The position numbers were made by a program, and so were the translations under genes. Positions 14,242-17,785 of a DNA stretch of 17,785 nt are shown one piece after another. Under the pieces are notes generated by a model that saw only the letters and a program-made list of their open reading frames with translations, was not told where the DNA came from and ran no database searches. The stretch covers positions 1 through 17,785 of the forward strand of contig JBQNBC010000019.1 in the NCBI GenBank assembly GCA_052170135.1, written 5' to 3'. The DNA comes from Wolinella sp052170135. GTDB taxonomy: Bacteria; Campylobacterota; Campylobacteria; Campylobacterales; Helicobacteraceae. How positions within the stretch are numbered: position 1 is the first letter of the stretch; each line of letters opens with the position of its first letter.

Positions 14242-15651
14242 ATGAAGATTAAAACATTGATTCTTGGCTCGATGATTGCTACATATGCGCTTGCGTTTGA
14301 TGTGAGTAATGCTCCAGCCATAGAGCGCAGAATTACCCCAGATAACTCTGGTGCGGCCATCTACTCCTATCATGATTCTATTAAAAATGCGAAACGAGGC
14401 GTTGTGAATATTTCTATTCAAAAAAAGAGAAATGTGGGAATAACGCCAAATAATCCGCTGCTAAATGACCCAATGTTTAGGCAGTTCTTTGGTGATATGT
14501 TTGGTCAGATGGTGCCAAAGGAGAGAATCGAGCGTAGCTTGGGTAGTGGCGTCATAATCTCAAAAGATGGCTACATAATCACAAATAACCACGTGGTAGA
14601 CGAGGCGGACAAGGTCATAGTGACACTTCCGGATAATAGCAAAGAGTACGAGGCGAAAATCGTCGGTAAAGACCCACGTAGCGATCTTGCGGTGATCAAA
14701 ATAGAGGGTCGCGACTTTCCGTTTCTGAGCTTTGGATCAAGTAGTGATGTGCAGGTGGGTGATGTGGTATTTGCGATTGGCAATCCATTTGGTGTGGGTG
14801 AGACCGTGACGCAAGGAATCGTATCTGCGATGGATAAAAGCGGAATTGGAATTAACGATTATGAAAATTTTATCCAGACGGACGCATCGATAAATCCTGG
14901 TAATTCAGGTGGCGCTCTTGTCGATTCTCGCGGTGCGCTTGTTGGGATTAATACAGCAATCCTCTCGCGCACAGGAGGGAATCATGGAATTGGATTTGCC
15001 ATACCGTCTGACATGGTGAAGAGAATTGTAGTAGCGCTAATAGATAAAGGCGTCATCGAGCGTGGATATATGGGCGTATCAATACAGGATGTAACGAGCG
15101 ATTTGCGAGAATCGTATGGTGATAAGGAGGGTGCGGTGGTGACCTCTACTGAGCCTGATTCTCCGGCGCAGAAGGCTGGATTGAAGATTTGGGATTTGAT
15201 TATTAAGATTAATGATAGACCGGTAAAAAGTGGCGCGGATCTAAAAAATATTATTGGTGGTTATGCGCCAGGCGATAAAGTCAAGGTGGTATATCTCCGC
15301 AATAAGAAAGAATCTACAACAACAATAGCTCTGACTAGCTCACCGCACGACACAAAGGTTAGCGACTCTAAAAACAGCGTGATTGACGGTCTTAGTGTCG
15401 CTCCGCTTGATGATGGTGCGCGCCGAAGATACCGCATAAACGAAAATGAGGGCGTGGTAGTAAGCGGTGTTCGCGATGGAAGCGTAGCTAGTGAGCTAGG
15501 CTTTGATGTGGGCGATGTGATAGTGCAAGTCGAGGAGTATCAGATACGAGATGTGGCGAACTTTAAGGAAGCTATGAAGAAATATAGTGGTGTACCAAAG
15601 AGACTTTTAGTAAGTCGCAATGGGACAATCTTTAGCGTTGTTATTAAATAG
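14242..15651 (+). CDS. htrA: Periplasmic serine protease/chaperone HtrA (DegP/DegQ type)
   Basis: A 469-residue S1C protease that removes or refolds damaged periplasmic proteins; in Helicobacter and Campylobacter it is also released and cuts host junction proteins (known biology). The signal peptide is MKIKTLILGSMIATYALA. The triad is intact: His117 in ITNNHVVD, Asp148 in DPRSDLAVIK, Ser222 in NPGNSGGAL. Two PDZ domains follow (from about residue 275: GYMGVSIQ...SPAQKAGLK; and from about 380: GVVVSGVRDGSVASELG). The start has AAGGAG 5 nt upstream. It lies 59 nt after yggS, with a weak TATAGT (14210-14215), so it may have its own promoter besides read-through. Confidence 0.95.
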   Translation: MKIKTLILGSMIATYALAFDVSNAPAIERRITPDNSGAAIYSYHDSIKNAKRGVVNISIQKKRNVGITPNNPLLNDPMFRQFFGDMFGQMVPKERIERSLGSGVIISKDGYIITNNHVVDEADKVIVTLPDNSKEYEAKIVGKDPRSDLAVIKIEGRDFPFLSFGSSSDVQVGDVVFAIGNPFGVGETVTQGIVSAMDKSGIGINDYENFIQTDASINPGNSGGALVDSRGALVGINTAILSRTGGNHGIGFAIPSDMVKRIVVALIDKGVIERGYMGVSIQDVTSDLRESYGDKEGAVVTSTEPDSPAQKAGLKIWDLIIKINDRPVKSGADLKNIIGGYAPGDKVKVVYLRNKKESTTTIALTSSPHDTKVSDSKNSVIDGLSVAPLDDGARRRYRINENEGVVVSGVRDGSVASELGFDVGDVIVQVEEYQIRDVANFKEAMKKYSGVPKRLLVSRNGTIFSVVIK

Positions 15652-15674
15652 TGCATGGGGCTCTCCCGTGCGCT
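15650..15674 (+). terminator. GC-rich hairpin after htrA
   Basis: GCATGGG (15653-15659) pairs with CCCGTGC (15665-15671) with one G-T wobble and a 5-nt loop, extendable to about 10 bp. No U-run follows, so it may be a weak terminator or an mRNA end-stabilising hairpin. It marks the edge between the core operon and accessory DNA. Confidence 0.4.
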
Positions 15675-15706
15675 AAAATAGGGCACAAGCTAGGAAGAAT
15701 CTAGTT

Positions 15707-15940
15707 TTGTTACCTTTTAAAAAGCGTATCGCGAATCCACAACTCATTGGTCGTGGTTCATTCAAAGAGCCATCTAGACTTAGACACACTATAGTGACAA
15801 GTTTTGACTTTGATAATTTAGAAGTATCTAAAAAGACAACAGTGGAGACCTTTGAAGATGGCTTCAACGAAGTTGCTAAGAATCCAGATGAATATGAGAT
15901 AAGAAGCTTAGGCTTGCCTTGCAAGAACATTATTGACTGA
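15707..15940 (+). CDS. Small hypothetical protein, possibly a gene fragment
   Basis: A 77-residue ORF of no family I recognise. It would start at TTG with AGGAAG (15692-15697) about 9 nt upstream; a TAAAAT (15674-15679) could serve as -10. The protein is charged and soluble (FKKRIANPQLIGRGSFKEP, TSFDFDNLEVSKKTTVETF, NPDEYEIRSLGLPCKNIID) with no membrane segment. In-frame sequence without ATG continues a few codons upstream to a TAA at 15674. It could be a real small gene of the accessory element or the 3' end of a longer gene cut by integration just after htrA. Confidence 0.35.
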   Translation: MLPFKKRIANPQLIGRGSFKEPSRLRHTIVTSFDFDNLEVSKKTTVETFEDGFNEVAKNPDEYEIRSLGLPCKNIID

Positions 15941-16009
15941 AGCTATAACCATTTCTCAAATACAATCAAATATCACTCTAATATTAAGTTATTAACGGTT
16001 GAATATAAC

Positions 16010-16151
16010 TTATTGAGTATTGTTCACCTTTAAAGCTCTAAAACTATCGCCATTAAGTCCGAGATCATATATGTCGGCTATATTCGCTGACTGATTCAAA
16101 TTTAGCAAACCAACCAAAAAGCATTGACACACTAATAAGTAGCTTTTTCAA
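16010..16151 (-). pseudogene. Possible small signal-peptide gene interrupted by a one-base frameshift
   Basis: On the minus strand GGAGGA (16158-16153) is followed after 1 nt by TTG AAA AAG, reading LKKLLISVSMLFGWF, like a signal peptide start, then stopping after 28 codons. The neighbouring frame is open across the same place and continues LLNLNQSANIADIYDLGL to a TAA at 16012-16010. Removing one T from the T5 run inside the hydrophobic segment joins the two into a protein of about 46 residues. The short gap between ribosome site and TTG is a weakness. Family unknown. It lies downstream of the HD gene on the same strand. Confidence 0.25.
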
Positions 16152-16196
16152 ATCCTCCAAAGAAGTTTTGAAAAAACCACACATAAGGTGGAAACT

Positions 16197-16223
16197 AAAT
16201 ACACTTAGGTATTTTGTTTTTTT
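16197..16223 (+). terminator. Rho-independent terminator in the accessory region
   Basis: AAATAC (16197-16202) pairs with GTATTT (16209-16214) around ACTTAG, followed by TG and a run of seven T. The orientation is plus. It is more than 250 nt after the nearest plus-strand ORF, so it could end that transcript or a short non-coding RNA. Confidence 0.55.
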
Positions 16224-16254
16224 GTTTTTAGGAGCAATAGAGATGTAGTAGTTT

Positions 16255-16893
16255 CTACTTCTTAATACATTCTATACCAAAGCTAAAAGCTCCAAATGGC
16301 TTGAAGTTAAAGCCAAATACTCTCTTTCCTGACTTTTGGCATTTGAAATCTGGAAATAGTTCATTCCACTTCTCTATGAAAGCTTCTTCTGCATCTTCCA
16401 TGTCCATAGGCTCAATCTTAAGCTCAGGATATGGAGTAGCAATACTGCTCCAAGAGAAGTTTTCACTATTCATCATCTGCAGTGCTTCTGTAACCATTAG
16501 TCGCTTATCTGCTACTTTCACTGCTTCTGGCATTGGCGGAGTGAGACCAAATATCTCTGCTGCTTGATGTAAACAACGAATTTCAGCTTCTCTATACTCT
16601 GCCATTGCTGATGAGTGCTTAATTGGACTAGGAATATCCATTCCAGTTAGTCCTTCAAACCACTCATGTATTAATGACCATCGCTTTAGCTCAGGCTCAT
16701 CAAATAGCTCTGCCATAATCAAGCAGTGTTGTGCCACAGAATAAAATTCCTCGGTTTGTCCCCAGAATCGGCAAATACGGCTAAGTGTTTGCGCCACGAT
16801 TCTTGGATCATGATCTTCTGCTTTTAGAGCAAATGGATTGATCATACGACCAGATGCATTCATAACGTTTATATTTTCAAGTTCCATTTTCAT
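16255..16893 (-). CDS. HD-domain phosphohydrolase, YfbR-like nucleotidase type, with HE in place of HD
   Basis: A 212-residue protein resembling YfbR-like 5'-deoxynucleotidases found in phages and mobile elements. The N-terminal block (NASGRMINPFALKAEDHDP, then LSRICRFWGQTEEFYSVAQH) matches this group, in which the first His (His56) binds metal. The next block is LIHEWFEGLTGMDIPSP, where the family normally has H-D-A-x-E-x4-D-I-P. Here His76 is followed by Glu77, and one extra residue precedes DIP. A later Asp (Asp129, VADKR) could be the last ligand. If active it would dephosphorylate deoxynucleoside monophosphates; the substitution makes activity uncertain. The ATG has AAAGGAAG about 5 nt upstream and lies 21 nt after ardC, so they are probably one operon. 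Such genes are typical cargo of phages and conjugative elements. Confidence 0.7.
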   Translation of the reverse strand: MKMELENINVMNASGRMINPFALKAEDHDPRIVAQTLSRICRFWGQTEEFYSVAQHCLIMAELFDEPELKRWSLIHEWFEGLTGMDIPSPIKHSSAMAEYREAEIRCLHQAAEIFGLTPPMPEAVKVADKRLMVTEALQMMNSENFSWSSIATPYPELKIEPMDMEDAEEAFIEKWNELFPDFKCQKSGKRVFGFNFKPFGAFSFGIECIKK

Positions 16894-16914
16894 CTTTCTT
16901 CCTTTAGTGGTGTT

Positions 16915-17785
16915 TCAAGCAATAACTGCTTGTCTATTATCTTGTAGTGATACTAGATAGTCAAATGCGCTCTGCGCTGCACTTGCTGCTTTCCAAAGAT
17001 AGTTTAGCTTCTCTCTTAAAGTAGCTATCCAAGACTTTAGATACTCTGGATGTCGATTCTTTTCGATATTGATATTAAGATGGCTGCATAAAAAGATTGA
17101 TCCAAGTTCTGCAATCAGCTCTTCAAATGCATAATCATCATCGCCAAATTTCACAGGCTTAGCGAATCTGTTTAGCCTGCTCTTGTGTCCGCTCCAGTGT
17201 GTTAACTCATGCAACAAAGTTGCATAGTAGTTGTTGCTGTCATCAAACAGAGAAATCTGTGGCACATAAATCACATCATCAGATTTTCGATAAAAGGCAT
17301 AAAAGCCTTTTTCAACTATCTTTGCTTCGCTATTTTTGACAAACTCTTCTGCGTTTTCGAATCGTTGATTGTCGTTGCATGGAAGATTAAGTGCTGGAGC
17401 TTTGATGCCTTCAATCTGCTCTATATTAAATACAGAGTAGTTCATAAGCACTGGATTACTCAAATACACTACGCTCTTCTCTTCTTCTGTTTTGATATCT
17501 AGAGGTTCAAGCTGTTCGTCTTCTATCTTGCTCTTACTCTCTTTCTGTCTAGTGAAAAAGAAGATAGTTGAAGATTTCTCATTTTTCTTCACAGAGCCTC
17601 CAGCTGCTTTAGCTTGATTGAAAGTGAGCCAATATGGACTCTCATAACCTTTCGTTTTTGCTTTTAGCATCAGAGAAAGAGTGTTGAGTCCTCTATAAGG
17701 CTTTTTGGTGACTAGATTCTTTGGTAGGCCATATTCGCCACCCCATGATTTTATCCAGTTGCCATTGCTAACCTCTATAGCATCA
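16915..17785 (-). CDS. ArdC-like antirestriction protein (partial)
   Basis: The gene enters from the right edge, so the N-terminus is missing; 289 codons are visible from 17784. The first visible part (NWIKSWGGEYGLPKNLVT, KPYRGLNTLSL, then GYESPYWLTFNQAKAAGG) is the ssDNA-binding ArdC N-domain. The C-terminal part is a zincin metallopeptidase-like domain with HELTHWSGH (codons 17197-17211 for HELTH) and a downstream Glu in YAFEELIAELGSIF. Known biology: ArdC-type proteins ride on conjugative plasmids and integrative elements and protect incoming DNA, for example from host restriction. An ATG at 17668-17670 exists, but the frame and domain clearly extend upstream of it. It is probably co-transcribed with the HD gene. 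It marks the right end of the window as mobile-element DNA. Confidence 0.85.
   Translation of the reverse strand, partial: DAIEVSNGNWIKSWGGEYGLPKNLVTKKPYRGLNTLSLMLKAKTKGYESPYWLTFNQAKAAGGSVKKNEKSSTIFFFTRQKESKSKIEDEQLEPLDIKTEEEKSVVYLSNPVLMNYSVFNIEQIEGIKAPALNLPCNDNQRFENAEEFVKNSEAKIVEKGFYAFYRKSDDVIYVPQISLFDDSNNYYATLLHELTHWSGHKSRLNRFAKPVKFGDDDYAFEELIAELGSIFLCSHLNINIEKNRHPEYLKSWIATLREKLNYLWKAASAAQSAFDYLVSLQDNRQAVIA

Larger units (their letters stand above)
15941..16254. other. 314-nt gene-poor region with stacked hairpins
   Basis: No convincing intact gene lies here. Visible structure: TAAGTTAT (15985-15992) with ATAACTTA (16005-16012); AAAAAGC (16116-16122) with GCTTTTT (16142-16148); TTTTTCAAA (16144-16152) with TTTGAAAAA (16167-16175); and a terminator at 16197-16223. 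The second and third stems share 16144-16148 and cannot form together. On the minus strand a broken-looking small ORF crosses 16010-16151. This stretch could hold a small RNA, an attenuator-like leader, or an element end. Confidence 0.5.

Noticed and set aside
15941..16196. tRNA, tmRNA or other known structured RNA in the gap after the small ORF
   Set aside because: No cloverleaf, CCA end, tag-peptide frame or recognisable conserved RNA core was seen.

Overview
The window looks like a chromosome segment from a Helicobacter-type Campylobacterota (epsilonproteobacterium). The evidence is AT-rich DNA (about 40% GC by eye), core genes packed with 4-nt overlaps, a DUF507-carA pair, and the order pyrD / M16 protease / dapA / SDR / pgsA, which from memory matches the Helicobacter pylori and Campylobacter neighbourhood. 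The species cannot be fixed from the sequence alone. A conserved core block is flanked on both sides by accessory DNA.

Left edge (1-1024): a decayed tail module of a prophage. It holds the end of a tail assembly chaperone gene with a -1 frameshift heptamer (TTTTTTA, 41-47), a small membrane protein on the opposite strand, the first ~55 residues of what looks like a tape measure protein, and an out-of-frame 3' fragment of an unrelated coiled-coil gene. The last two look joined by a deletion near position 660.

Core block 1 (1102-4224): DUF507 and carA, a terminator, then an NnrS-family membrane protein of the nitric-oxide/heme-copper type with its own promoter. A CRP/FNR-like palindrome sits close to -41.5 from the predicted start.

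Glycan cluster (4236-6919, minus strand): a GT9 heptosyltransferase-like enzyme, a hexapeptide-repeat acyltransferase and a GT4-like glycosyltransferase, overlapping and probably co-transcribed. The last gene contains a run of nine G in its coding strand, which looks like a phase-variation switch now in the ON register.

Core block 2 (7054-15651): an NlpC/P60-type lipoprotein with its own promoter, then a tight run of pyrD, M16 protease, dapA, a FabL-like enoyl-ACP reductase, pgsA, rseP, a YggS-type PLP protein and htrA/degQ. This joins pyrimidine and lysine/peptidoglycan precursor synthesis with fatty-acid and phospholipid synthesis and envelope proteolysis.

Right edge (15652-17785): accessory DNA. 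It contains a small unknown ORF, a 314-nt gene-poor stretch with mutually exclusive hairpins and a terminator, a possibly broken mini-gene, an HD-domain nucleotidase-like gene with HE in place of HD, and an ArdC-type antirestriction gene that runs off the window. The content points to an integrative or conjugative element or prophage inserted after htrA.

Across the window the hexamer AGAATC/GATTCT is strongly over-represented (about 60 copies by hand count against roughly 11-12 expected). No tRNA, rRNA, CRISPR array or insertion sequence was seen.
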